From Psychrobacillus sp042885655 (GTDB lineage: Bacteria; Bacillota; Bacilli; Bacillales_A; Planococcaceae), in NCBI RefSeq assembly GCF_042885655.1, contig NZ_JBHVRO010000006.1, forward strand, positions 1 to 64,000: 64,000 nt of DNA, in the 5' to 3' direction. Each line of letters starts with the position of its first letter. Position 1 is the first letter of the stretch. Positions 43,294-51,101 of the stretch are shown here, one piece after another. Under the pieces are notes generated by a model that ran no database searches, was not told the DNA's origin, and saw nothing but the letters and a program-made list of their open reading frames with translations. The translations under genes were made by a program, and so were the position numbers.

Positions 43294-43303
43294 GAAGATT
43301 ATG

Positions 43304-43336
43304 AAAGCTCGTCGCAGAAAAGATTTTGCTCCTGCG
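43304..43336 (-). repeat. Repeat B, inverted copy
   Basis: Its reverse complement, cgcaggagcaaaatcttttc plus tgcgacgagctt, matches the tandem unit at 197-264. Confidence 0.75.
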
Positions 43337-43410
43337 AATATGCTTTGTCGTCGAAAAAATGAACTGGCACTTTCTTTTTCTAATCCACAAGTGTAGTTGA
43401 TGTTTTGTCC

Positions 43411-43467
43411 AAAGCACTCTGGAAATACTAGAGACAAGATGCACTTAAAGGACGCTTATGTTTTTCT
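43411..43467 (+). repeat. Dispersed repeat C, copy 3
   Basis: aaagcactctgga, then gacaagatgcacttaaagga and cgctta-tttttctta, match 25986-26044. It ends about 65 bases before yrrS and creates an in-frame extension of yrrS that is not a real coding part. Confidence 0.75.
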
Positions 43468-43531
43468 TATGAAACAATTTAAACCTACTTTTCGTCTAAT
43501 AAAATATACAGATTCTTTAAGGGGGAAAACT

Positions 43532-44215
43532 ATGGCAAATTATAATCAAAGACCAAATTCTAGATTAAACAAAAAAAATCGTAAGAAAAAAGGGAATACT
43601 ATCATAAATATTCTAATAGGAGTAGTTTTACTTTTAATTATTATAGTAGTTGTAAATATAGTAACGGATAAAGGTCCGGAAACAGCCAATGTAGAAAACA
43701 AAACAACAAATAATGAAGAAGTAAAGTCAGAAGAAGTTGATTCTAATACTTCATCAAACGAAGAAAAAGTCACTAATACAGTTGAAGAGAGTGCTGAAGA
43801 AAAGGAAGTGGCCAAGGAAGATCAAATAACTTCTGACTCAGAAACTACTACAAATCAAGAAAACTCACAAGTTATTAATGAACAATCTGATAACCCCAAT
43901 GTGGAAGAAACTACAATCGATCCTAATTGGAAGCCAATAGGTACAACCCAGACAGGTGAGCATGTTTCTAACTATGATAGTCAATCTGTTGACTGGGCTG
44001 AAAAAATTCAAGCACTATCTTATGGAACTGGACTGGATTCTGAAAATATGTATGTCAAGTTTTTAGGTAATGGAGGAAGCCCACAGAAATCAGTTGGTAC
44101 AGTTACATCTAAAGATGGTAAAGAAATTTACCGAGTTCAATTAGAGTGGATAGAAGGACAAGGATGGAAACCTACGAAAAAAGAAAAACTAAAATCACTA
44201 GATGGCGCCTCTTGA
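43532..44215 (+). CDS. yrrS: Membrane-anchored YrrS-family protein (DUF1510)
   Basis: The 227-residue protein has a very basic cytoplasmic start (RLNKKNRKKKG) and one membrane helix (about residues 26-45). A long low-complexity acidic external linker full of Asn, Glu, Thr and Ser follows. The C-terminal DUF1510 domain (DPNWKPIGTTQTGEHVSNYD...VEWIEGQGWKP type) ends the protein. B. subtilis YrrS lies next to greA and near a penicillin-binding protein gene; its role is unknown. I choose the ATG at 43532 behind aaggggga. The open frame upstream is repeat sequence. Confidence 0.9.
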   Translation: MANYNQRPNSRLNKKNRKKKGNTIINILIGVVLLLIIIVVVNIVTDKGPETANVENKTTNNEEVKSEEVDSNTSSNEEKVTNTVEESAEEKEVAKEDQITSDSETTTNQENSQVINEQSDNPNVEETTIDPNWKPIGTTQTGEHVSNYDSQSVDWAEKIQALSYGTGLDSENMYVKFLGNGGSPQKSVGTVTSKDGKEIYRVQLEWIEGQGWKPTKKEKLKSLDGAS

Positions 44216-44241
44216 CGAAAGAGGCGTCTTTGATTTATTTT
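44206..44241 (+). terminator. Terminator overlapping the yrrS end
   Basis: cgcctctt and aagaggcg pair around five bases and are followed by the T-rich tctttgatttatttt. The left arm lies within the last yrrS codons. Confidence 0.8.
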
Positions 44242-44386
44242 AGAAGGAGTGCTTTTTTCATGATTCAGCACTATTTAAGTGATGCGCTATGCCGCAAATA
44301 TTAAAAGCACTAAGACTGGATGAATGCATTCAGGTATGTCATTTTGGGGTAATACCTTCTGAATTAGTTTATAGTATAATTTGATT

Positions 44387-44450
44387 GTCGCAGACTTTGA
44401 AAGTGTATATTTTAAAATCTGGACGTAGTTACACAGGAGCGTAAGTGTGA
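44387..44450 (+). promoter_or_regulatory. Degenerate D-type leader before mtnN
   Basis: A TATAAT at 44375-44380 would start transcription at about 44387. The leader then reads gtcgcagacttt ... aaaatctggacg, close to the gtcacagattt ... aaaatctggacg of the recD2 leader. The pairing cagacttt/aaaatctg is kept with one mismatch. It is followed by caggagcgtaagtg and the mtnN ribosome site. Confidence 0.5.
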
Positions 44451-44467
44451 TGAAAGGTGGAAGCAAT

Positions 44468-45160
44468 ATGAAAATTGCAGTTATTGGAGCTATGGAACAG
44501 GAAGTAGAATTGTTAAGAGAAGAAATCGAAAATGCTGAAACAACTATTATTGCAAATAGTGAATTTACAGTTGGTACATATAAAAAACATGAAGTCATCT
44601 TATTGAAAAGTGGTATTGGAAAAGTAAACGCTGCGATGACAACAACAATATTATTAAATGAATTTAAACCGGATTTTGTGATCAATACTGGTTCTGCAGG
44701 TGGGTATGATCCAACTTTAGAAGTTGGAGCTATTGTTATCTCTGATGAAGTTCGTCATCATGATGTGGATGTTACCGCTTTTGGGTACGAAATAGGTCAA
44801 GTACCATTGCTCCCGGCAGCTTTTAAAGCGAATAACAAATTAATGAAACTTGCTGAAGAGGCAGTGTTAGAAATAGGGGGACATCAATCAGCAACGGGTT
44901 TAATTGCTACTGGAGATATTTTTATGCATAACCCCGAGAAGGTGGAAGAAGTTCGTAATAATTTTCCTCAAATGAAAGCATGTGAAATGGAAGCAGCAGC
45001 AGTAGCACAAGTTTGTCATCAATTTGATGTGCCTTTTGTAGTAATCCGAGCTTTATCTGATATTGCGGGAAAAGAGTCTTCTATTAGTTTTGATGAGTTT
45101 TTACCTGTTGCTGCAAAACATTCAACTGAAATCGTTTTGAACGTTTTAGAAAAAATTTAA
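44468..45160 (+). CDS. mtnN: 5'-methylthioadenosine/S-adenosylhomocysteine nucleosidase
   Basis: MtnN splits adenine from methylthioadenosine and S-adenosylhomocysteine, feeding methionine salvage and removing methyltransferase inhibitors. The 230-residue protein has MKIAVIGAMEQEVELL with the catalytic acid region, NTGSAGGYDP, the GDIFMH segment, the ACEMEAAAVAQ substrate loop, and RALSDIAG with the catalytic aspartate. I choose the ATG at 44468 behind aaaggtgga. An ATG 21 bases upstream overlaps that site. The mccA/mccB cysteine genes that follow in B. subtilis are absent here. Confidence 0.96.
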   Translation: MKIAVIGAMEQEVELLREEIENAETTIIANSEFTVGTYKKHEVILLKSGIGKVNAAMTTTILLNEFKPDFVINTGSAGGYDPTLEVGAIVISDEVRHHDVDVTAFGYEIGQVPLLPAAFKANNKLMKLAEEAVLEIGGHQSATGLIATGDIFMHNPEKVEEVRNNFPQMKACEMEAAAVAQVCHQFDVPFVVIRALSDIAGKESSISFDEFLPVAAKHSTEIVLNVLEKI

Positions 45161-45282
45161 TCACAAAGAAAAGTTTAGTCGAAAAGAAGATTAACTTATT
45201 AAAGTTTTTGTCATGTATGTTCATACTTATGTTATGATGGAATTATATTATCGCTTTCATTATAATTTATAGGAGGGATATT

Positions 45283-45363
45283 GTGATTTTTATCATGGCA
45301 ATGTCTATTTTGATTACTGCAGTATTAGCTTTTATTATGATAGCAGAAACTAGCGAAGATTAA
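45283..45363 (+). CDS. 26-residue single-span membrane peptide
   Basis: A GTG start lies four bases after a strong ataggaggga site. The peptide (MIFIMAMSILITAVLAFIMI, then AETSED) is one hydrophobic helix with a short acidic end. It has a possible promoter (TTGTCA at 45208; TATGAT at 45233 with a wide 19-base spacer). A clear terminator follows ten bases after the stop. The combination of site, frame and terminator makes a real small gene likely. No function can be assigned. It faces sigK convergently. Confidence 0.6.
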   Translation: MIFIMAMSILITAVLAFIMIAETSED

Positions 45364-45367
45364 TTCT

Positions 45368-46108
45368 CTAAGCTCTTTTGGTGTTAACATCAAAAGAGTT
45401 TTTTTCATGTATATAGGATTGATATAGTTTTACGAGAGCACGCTTCTCTATTCTAGAGACATAACTTCTTGAAATTTTTAATTGTTTCGATATCTCTTTT
45501 TGAGTCATTGGTTGATATCCTAAGAGACCGTAACGACGTACAATTATTTCTAGTTCACGCTTTTCTAAACTGGATAAATGCTTATATAATCTATTCATAT
45601 CTTCTTGATCAACTAATTGTTCATCAGTACTTTTTTCAATTCCTTGTAGTAAGTCGGTAATTTCTAAAGAATGTCCATCTTTATCAGTTCCAATCGGTTC
45701 ATGTAAAGAGACGTCTTTTTGAACTTTTTTTAATGATCTTAAATACATAAGTATTTCATTTTCAATGCATCTAGCTGCATATGTAGCTAGTTTTGTTTTT
45801 TTTGTTGGTGTATAACTATTTACAGCTTTCATCAACCCAATAGTTCCTATTGATATATAATCATCAAGAAGCTCATGTTTAGGATGAAATTTTTTAACTA
45901 CATGTGCTACTAATCTCATATTTCTTTCTATAAGTTCATCTCTTGCTGTCAAATCACCTGCCAGAAACCGATCGATCATCACTTTCTCTTCTTCAGGTGT
46001 TAAAGGCTGATGGAATGCCTGACCTTTCAAATATCCGAGAACAAGCGGAAGTTCTGAGATCATGCTCATAAAAGCAGTAAAGATACCAGAGATTGTGTCC
46101 ACCTCCAT
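45368..46108 (-). CDS. sigK: RNA polymerase sigma-K factor precursor
   Basis: Sigma K directs late mother-cell gene expression in sporulation. The protein (up to 246 residues) has the hydrophobic pro-sequence GIFTAF...LPLVLGYLKGQAF. It has region 2 (LIERNMRLVAHVVKKF, DDYISIGTIGLMKAV, TYAARCIENEILMYLR) and region 4 (LEKRELEIIVRRYGL ... ISRSYVSRIEKRAL). It is uninterrupted, so no skin-type excision is needed. The start is uncertain. The only canonical upstream codon is ATG at 46108, but its G begins the ribosome site GGAGGTG. Correct spacing from that site falls on ATC at 46093, which aligns with the start region of other pro-sigma-K proteins. Confidence 0.92.
   Translation of the reverse strand: MEVDTISGIFTAFMSMISELPLVLGYLKGQAFHQPLTPEEEKVMIDRFLAGDLTARDELIERNMRLVAHVVKKFHPKHELLDDYISIGTIGLMKAVNSYTPTKKTKLATYAARCIENEILMYLRSLKKVQKDVSLHEPIGTDKDGHSLEITDLLQGIEKSTDEQLVDQEDMNRLYKHLSSLEKRELEIIVRRYGLLGYQPMTQKEISKQLKISRSYVSRIEKRALVKLYQSYIHEKNSFDVNTKRA
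45373..45405 (+). terminator. Terminator of the small peptide gene, inside the sigK end
   Basis: ctcttttggtg and catcaaaagag pair (one G-U) around four bases and are followed by seven T on the plus strand. The stem also encodes the last residues of SigK, so the two genes share this DNA. Confidence 0.85.
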
Positions 46109-46120
46109 CTATTTATACTT

Positions 46121-46129
46121 TATTGTATG
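46121..46129 (-). promoter_or_regulatory. Sporulation-type -10 element of sigK
   Basis: On the minus strand catacaata fits the sigma-E/sigma-K -10 consensus (CATAnnnTA). A start about seven bases on would leave only about five bases before the ATG at 46108. This argues that the actual translation start is further in. Confidence 0.6.
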
Positions 46130-46216
46130 TCGAATATTGAGGGAATAGAACGTATGAGCACGTCCGAGAGCATATAAGAAGTAGGAAAAATCAAAGTTTG
46201 TTGGAAAAAAGAAAAT

Positions 46217-46244
46217 GAAAAAAACGACTGAAGGTACAGTCGTT
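46217..46244 (-). terminator. Terminator of pssA
   Basis: aacgactg and cagtcgtt are exact complements around six bases. On the minus strand the stem is followed by seven T. Confidence 0.88.
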
Positions 46245-46261
46245 TAGATAGAAAAAATATT

Positions 46262-46801
46262 TTAGACTTTTCGGAGTGTAAACGTGCTTATCATTAAGAA
46301 TGCCAGTAAAATAAACAAGAACATATAAGATACTGATGGGACGTAATTGATAGCAAAATAAGAAAGTGTTAATATAACGCCAGATACAGTAATTGGAAGT
46401 CCTGTGAAATACCCATTAGGTTCTGAGATATTAAATCGAGCAAGTCTAAAACCGCCACAAGCAATATAAATAACAGTGATAATCATTCCAGCGACACTAA
46501 AGTCTTTTAATACTAACGCATATAAAAGTAATGCAGGAGCAACTCCAAATGAGATAATGTCGCTCATGGAATCGAGTTGTTTACCCAATTCAGATTCCAA
46601 TTGAAATTTCCTAGCAACCATACCATCAAATCGATCTAGTAAACCAGCTACAAATATAAATAATACACTATATGTGTAATGACCATTCATTGTTGCCATA
46701 ATTGCTGCTCCACCAAAAGCGAGATTAGCAATTGTAATCATGTTAGCTGCTTGTGATTTCAATTTTTTTACGGTATTTGTCATAACGTTTTGTAAATACA
46801 T
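46262..46801 (-). CDS. pssA: CDP-diacylglycerol--serine O-phosphatidyltransferase
   Basis: PssA makes phosphatidylserine from CDP-diacylglycerol and serine in the membrane. The 179-residue protein has the CDP-alcohol phosphotransferase motif spread over FDGMVARKF, ELGKQLDSMSD (D-G-x2-A-R-x8-G-x3-D-x3-D form) near residues 57-80. Several membrane helices follow. It starts at ATG 46801 behind aaaggagtg. It is divergent from psd, its pathway partner, with 88 bases between them. In B. subtilis these genes lie in one operon elsewhere. Confidence 0.95.
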   Translation of the reverse strand: MYLQNVMTNTVKKLKSQAANMITIANLAFGGAAIMATMNGHYTYSVLFIFVAGLLDRFDGMVARKFQLESELGKQLDSMSDIISFGVAPALLLYALVLKDFSVAGMIITVIYIACGGFRLARFNISEPNGYFTGLPITVSGVILTLSYFAINYVPSVSYMFLFILLAFLMISTFTLRKV

Positions 46802-46889
46802 TGCAAATCACTCCTTTACAAATATTATCTTTGTTCATTATACTTCGGTTAAGAAAAAATTGTAAGTCATTTTTCATAGGGAGATTAAA

Positions 46890-47672
46890 ATGAGAGAAAA
46901 ATTATACCAATCAATGATTGAATTAACGAACGGAAAGTGGTCTTCATATGTCATCAAAGGATTTGCACAATCCAAATGGAGTAAAAAGATTATACCATCA
47001 TATATAAAATATTTTAATATAACGATTCAAGAACTATCGAAGGATATTAAGGAATTTTCTACATTGCATGAATTCTTTGTTCGAAATGTAAATCCAGAAT
47101 CTAGACCTATTGAGAAATTAGAGAGTGCTATTGTAAGTCCAGTAGATGCAAAAGTAGAAAAGTTTGGTGATATATCAGTTGACGGAGTCTTTCTAGTAAA
47201 AGGAAAATCTTATACTTTACGTGATATGCTAGGATCTGAAAAACTAGCAAATGAGTATGTAAATGGTAAGTATATTGTTTTATATCTTAGTCCCGCCGAA
47301 TATCATCGTATCCATGCACCTTCAGACGGCAAGGTCCTTCGACAATACATACTTGGAAGTAAATCATATCCAGTAAATAAATGGGGTCTTCAATATGGAA
47401 AAAACACTATTAGTGGTAATTATCGTTTACTTACCGAAATAGAAATGCCTAATATGAAGAATTGTTTTTTCATAAAAGTAGGAGCTATGTTTGTTAATTC
47501 CATTGAGCTTACAAATACATCAAAAGAATGGTCAAAAGGCGAGGAAGTGGGTTACTTTTCGTTTGGTTCAACAGTAGTTATGCTTTTTTCAGAGGAAAGC
47601 ATAGAATTTAGTTCCTCTATTAAAGAAGGACAGTTTATCCGAATGGGTGAGTTAGTAGCAAATATGCTATAA
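46890..47672 (+). CDS. psd: Phosphatidylserine decarboxylase proenzyme
   Basis: Psd decarboxylates phosphatidylserine to phosphatidylethanolamine and matures by self-cleavage to a pyruvoyl enzyme. The 260-residue protein has the family stretches VSPVDAKVEKFG near residue 86 and YLSPAEYHRIHAP near 130. KVGAMFVNSI follows, and the processing motif appears as FSFGSTVV near 228, where cleavage between G and S would form the pyruvoyl serine. The ATG follows atagggaga. With divergent pssA it forms a complete phosphatidylethanolamine route. Confidence 0.96.
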   Translation: MREKLYQSMIELTNGKWSSYVIKGFAQSKWSKKIIPSYIKYFNITIQELSKDIKEFSTLHEFFVRNVNPESRPIEKLESAIVSPVDAKVEKFGDISVDGVFLVKGKSYTLRDMLGSEKLANEYVNGKYIVLYLSPAEYHRIHAPSDGKVLRQYILGSKSYPVNKWGLQYGKNTISGNYRLLTEIEMPNMKNCFFIKVGAMFVNSIELTNTSKEWSKGEEVGYFSFGSTVVMLFSEESIEFSSSIKEGQFIRMGELVANML

Positions 47673-47772
47673 TCGTTAGGAAAAGTGCAAGTGTATCGAG
47701 ATTTGACAGAACGTCGTAAAATAATATACTTTTTTACTCTTAAATAAAAGTGCCGAATTGGAGTGTTAGTCG

Positions 47773-48294
47773 TTGTATCAATTTTTTATACCTAGTGAAT
47801 TTGTGAGGAGTGTCTTTCACATTACACCTGAACTTTTAAAAGAAAAAGGCATAAAAGGAATTATTACGGACTTAGATAATACATTAGTTGAATGGGATCG
47901 TCCTGATGCGACCCCTAAACTAATTGAATGGTTTGCAAGCATGAAAGCTGCAGGCATTCAAATAATTATTGTTTCTAATAATAAGGAAATGCGAGTCCAG
48001 TCGTTTGCAGATCCCCTTGGAATTCCTTTTATTTATAAAGCGAGAAAACCTTTGGGAAAAGCATTTAGACATGCATTGAAACTTATGTCCGTAAAAAAGG
48101 ATGAAGTAGTAGTTATCGGTGATCAACTTTTAACCGATGTATTTGGTGGAAACAGACAAAAACTACATACAATTCTGGTAATTCCAGTTGCAAAATCGGA
48201 TGGATTTATTACGAAATTTAACCGTCTAGTTGAACGGAGAATTTTTCGTTATTTGGATAAAAAAGGGCAAGTTACATGGGAGGAAGAAGAGTGA
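47773..48294 (+). CDS. yqeG: HAD-family phosphatase YqeG
   Basis: The 173-residue protein is of the HAD superfamily IIIA type. It has motif I GIITDLDNTLVEW (aspartates 33 and 35), motif II IIVSNN, a conserved lysine in ARKPLGKAF, and motif IV VIGDQLLTDVFGGN. Related yeast and plant enzymes dephosphorylate phosphatidylglycerophosphate, so a phospholipid role is possible but not shown. It starts at TTG (47773) behind ggagtg. It heads the conserved yqeG-yqeH-aroE-yqeI-nadD-yqeK-rsfS-yqeM chain, and its stop overlaps the yqeH GTG. Confidence 0.92.
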   Translation: MYQFFIPSEFVRSVFHITPELLKEKGIKGIITDLDNTLVEWDRPDATPKLIEWFASMKAAGIQIIIVSNNKEMRVQSFADPLGIPFIYKARKPLGKAFRHALKLMSVKKDEVVVIGDQLLTDVFGGNRQKLHTILVIPVAKSDGFITKFNRLVERRIFRYLDKKGQVTWEEEE

Positions 48295-49394
48295 CAGAAG
48301 CACCAAAGTGTATCGGTTGCGGTACAACAATTCAAACAGAAAATATAGGAGATCCTGGTTATGCACCAGTATCGTCCCTAGAAAAAGATTTTATCATTTG
48401 CCAACGTTGTTTTAGACTAAAAAATTATAATGAATTACAGCCGGTTTCTTTAACGGATGATGACTTTTTACGTATATTAAATGGGTTAGGAAAGCAAAAA
48501 GGATTAATCGTTAAAATTGTAGATATTTTCGATTTTAATGGAAGTTGGCTACCAGGATTACACCGTTTTGTTGGTAACAATCCAATTCTTTTAATCGCAA
48601 ATAAAGCAGATTTACTTCCAAAATCAGTGAAAAAGAATAAAGTGATTAACTGGATGAAGCAGGAAGCGAAAAAATTAGGTCTTTCTCCAATTGACGTACT
48701 TTTTGTAAGTGCTCATAAAGGAACAGGAATGCCGGAAGCTATAGAAGCAATCGAACATTATCGAAAAGGAGAAAATGTTTATGTTGTTGGTTGTACAAAT
48801 GTTGGAAAGTCAACGTTTATCAATCGAATTATTAAACATGCTACTGGCGAGGACGCAGTTATTACAACTTCTCATTTCCCAGGTACAACCCTTGATATGA
48901 TTGAAATTCCTTTAGATGATACGAAAGCGTTATTTGATACACCTGGCATTATTAATCACCATCAAATGGCTCATTTCTTAGATCCGTCTGAACTCAAATT
49001 CATAACACCAAAAAAAGAAATAAAGCCAAAAGTGTTCCAATTAAATAGTGAACAAACGCTATTCTTAGGTGGTTTATCTCGTTTCGATTTCATTAAAGGG
49101 AAGAGATCTGCATTTACTTGTCATATTGCAAATGATATTCCAATACATCGAACGAAACTAGAAAACGCGGATAACTTATATAAAGAGCATAAAGGAAAGT
49201 TATTATCTCCACCTTCAGAACAATTTGTGGATTTACTGCCTCCTTTAGTACGACATGAATTTAAGATAAAGAATCCGAAAACAGACATTGTATTTTCTGG
49301 TCTTGGTTGGATTACTGTTCAGCATGGAGATGTAATAATTGCTGCGCATGCGCCAGCCGGAGTGGAAGTTTCTATTCGTCCGTCGCTAATTTAG
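48291..49394 (+). CDS. yqeH: Circularly permuted GTPase YqeH
   Basis: YqeH is a GTPase needed for 30S ribosome assembly. The protein of 367 residues begins with a zinc finger (CIGC ... CQRC). Its G motifs are in permuted order: NKAD (G4) near residue 104, SAHKG (G5) near 145, GCTNVGKST (G1) near 170 and DTPGI (G3) near 212. A C-terminal RNA-binding domain follows. I choose the GTG at 48291, preceded by gggaggaaga and overlapping the yqeG stop as GTGA. An ATG 15 bases earlier contains that site. Confidence 0.94.
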   Translation: MTEAPKCIGCGTTIQTENIGDPGYAPVSSLEKDFIICQRCFRLKNYNELQPVSLTDDDFLRILNGLGKQKGLIVKIVDIFDFNGSWLPGLHRFVGNNPILLIANKADLLPKSVKKNKVINWMKQEAKKLGLSPIDVLFVSAHKGTGMPEAIEAIEHYRKGENVYVVGCTNVGKSTFINRIIKHATGEDAVITTSHFPGTTLDMIEIPLDDTKALFDTPGIINHHQMAHFLDPSELKFITPKKEIKPKVFQLNSEQTLFLGGLSRFDFIKGKRSAFTCHIANDIPIHRTKLENADNLYKEHKGKLLSPPSEQFVDLLPPLVRHEFKIKNPKTDIVFSGLGWITVQHGDVIIAAHAPAGVEVSIRPSLI

Positions 49395-49406
49395 GAGGGG
49401 TTATTT

Positions 49407-50237
49407 ATGAAAAAATGGTTTGCGGTTATTGGTAATCCCATCACTCATTCCTTATCTCCCTACATGCATGAAACTTGGCTTCAAGAAAATAATATTGATG
49501 CTAGCTATATTCCAGTCCATGTAGAGAAAGATAATTTAAAAGAAGCAGTAGAAGCTCTCAAGCTTTTGGGGTGCAGTGGTTGGAATGTTACGGTTCCTTA
49601 TAAAAATGAAATAATTCCTTTCTTAGACGAGATAGACATTTCTGCACAAGGCATTGGCGCAGTAAATACTGTTGTGAAAACGGAAGATAATCGATTTATT
49701 GGGTATAATACGGATGGATTGGGTTTTATTCAATCCCTAGGACCAATTTATACTGACCATCAAATTCTTTTCGTTGGAGCTGGAGGAGCCGCAAGAGGAA
49801 TTGCACATGCATTAAAGCAATCTGGATTTACGAATATATCTTTTGCTAATCGCACACATGCAAATGCGGAAAGATTAGTGAATGATATACAGATTGGACA
49901 TGCTATTTCCTTGGAAGATGCTGAAAATCGATTGAATGCTTTTGATATTATTATTCAAACGACCCCTCAAGGGATGAAAAATCAAGAAAACACCTTACCA
50001 ATTAAACTAAATAATATAAAAGAGCATGCAATTGTTGCAGATATTGTATATAATCCTTTAGTTACCCCTTTTTTAGAGGAAGCAGGTAAATATAATGTTC
50101 GAACAGTAAATGGATTAGGAATGCTTGTTCATCAAGGAGCGATCGCTTTTTCTTATTGGAACGGAATAACCCCAAATACAGATAAAATGATGGCACAATT
50201 AACGGAGCAATTAGGAGGAAGTTATGTTAACAGGTAA
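49407..50237 (+). CDS. aroE: Shikimate dehydrogenase (NADP+)
   Basis: AroE reduces 3-dehydroshikimate in aromatic amino-acid synthesis. The 276-residue protein has GNPITHSLSPYMHE near residue 8 and the catalytic lysine in NVTVPYKNEI near 65. It also has YNTDGLGF with the substrate aspartate near 102 and the dinucleotide loop GAGGAARGI near 127. NGLGMLVHQGAIAF lies near the end. The ATG follows aggagggg. It is embedded in the yqe chain and overlaps yqeI by 14 bases. Confidence 0.96.
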   Translation: MKKWFAVIGNPITHSLSPYMHETWLQENNIDASYIPVHVEKDNLKEAVEALKLLGCSGWNVTVPYKNEIIPFLDEIDISAQGIGAVNTVVKTEDNRFIGYNTDGLGFIQSLGPIYTDHQILFVGAGGAARGIAHALKQSGFTNISFANRTHANAERLVNDIQIGHAISLEDAENRLNAFDIIIQTTPQGMKNQENTLPIKLNNIKEHAIVADIVYNPLVTPFLEEAGKYNVRTVNGLGMLVHQGAIAFSYWNGITPNTDKMMAQLTEQLGGSYVNR

Positions 50238-50529
50238 ACAAAAAAGATTTTTGCGCAGTGAAGCGCATCATTTATCACCAATTTTTCAAGTTGGTAAAGG
50301 TGGAGTAAATGATGCAATGATTAAACAAATCGGCGAAGCACTTGAAGTTCGTGAACTGATTAAAATTAGTATTTTACAAAACTGTGAAGACGAAAAGCAT
50401 GATGTAGCAGAAGCGCTTGCAAAAGGTACTAAAGCAGAACTAGTGCAATTAATCGGCTTAACGGTAGTATTATATAAACCATCGAAAAATAATAAAAGAA
50501 TCGAGCTTCCTAAAGCGAGTCGTGCATGA
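50224..50529 (+). CDS. yqeI: CRM-domain ribosome assembly protein YqeI (YhbY family)
   Basis: The 101-residue protein is a single CRM RNA-binding domain. It shows LTGKQKRFLRSEAHHLSPIFQVGKGGVND (with the GKGG loop) and TVVLYKPSKNNK. YhbY-type proteins associate with pre-50S particles. The start lies inside aroE behind taggagga, and the stop overlaps the nadD start in an ATGA arrangement, so it is tightly coupled. Confidence 0.95.
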   Translation: MLTGKQKRFLRSEAHHLSPIFQVGKGGVNDAMIKQIGEALEVRELIKISILQNCEDEKHDVAEALAKGTKAELVQLIGLTVVLYKPSKNNKRIELPKASRA

Positions 50530-51101
50530 GTAAAAAAGTAGGGATTTTAGGTGGAACCTTTAATCCACCACATATTGGTCATTTAATTATTGCGAACGAA
50601 GTGTTATATGCACTAGATTTGGATGAATTGAGATTTATGCCAAATGCTACTCCGCCTCACAAAAAAAAGGACGAGCACGTTACAAAGACCCAAAGGCTAA
50701 AAATGGTCGAACTAGCAATAAAAGATGTAGAAAAGATGGTTGTTGAAACGATTGAATTGGATCGTGGAGGTACATCCTATACATTTGACACGATGGAATT
50801 GTTACAAGCGAGAGAGCCGAATTCAACATTTTATTTTATAATTGGTGGAGATCAGGTCGAATATTTGCCCAATTGGTATCGAATAGATGAGCTTATTAAA
50901 AAAGTACAAATTATTGGAATTCCTAGACCAAATACTTCGCTTGAAACTGCATATCCTATTATTAAATTGGAGATCCCTCAAATCGAATTATCTTCAACGC
51001 TTGTGCGAAATCGACTAGAGAATGGAATAACAACGAAGTTTCTTATTCCTGAGTTAGTTAGAGATTTCATTCATAAGGAGAAGTTATATGAAATACGATA
51101 A
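50526..51101 (+). CDS. nadD: Nicotinate-nucleotide adenylyltransferase
   Basis: NadD converts nicotinate mononucleotide to deamido-NAD. The 191-residue protein has the nucleotidyltransferase motif GGTFNPPHIGHL near residues 9-20. It has MPNATPPHKK near 38, the GGDQVEYLPNW block, and IELSSTLVRNRL (the ISSTxxR-type motif) near 158. Start and stop overlap the flanking genes (yqeI and yqeK) by a few bases. Confidence 0.96.
   Translation: MSKKVGILGGTFNPPHIGHLIIANEVLYALDLDELRFMPNATPPHKKKDEHVTKTQRLKMVELAIKDVEKMVVETIELDRGGTSYTFDTMELLQAREPNSTFYFIIGGDQVEYLPNWYRIDELIKKVQIIGIPRPNTSLETAYPIIKLEIPQIELSSTLVRNRLENGITTKFLIPELVRDFIHKEKLYEIR

Noticed and set aside
43397..43531. N-terminal extension of yrrS
   Set aside because: It comes from repeat C. 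The real start has a strong ribosome site directly before the ATG at 43532, followed by the family N-terminus.
45368..46108. sigK interrupted by a skin-like element
   Set aside because: The reading frame is continuous from the pro-sequence to region 4.
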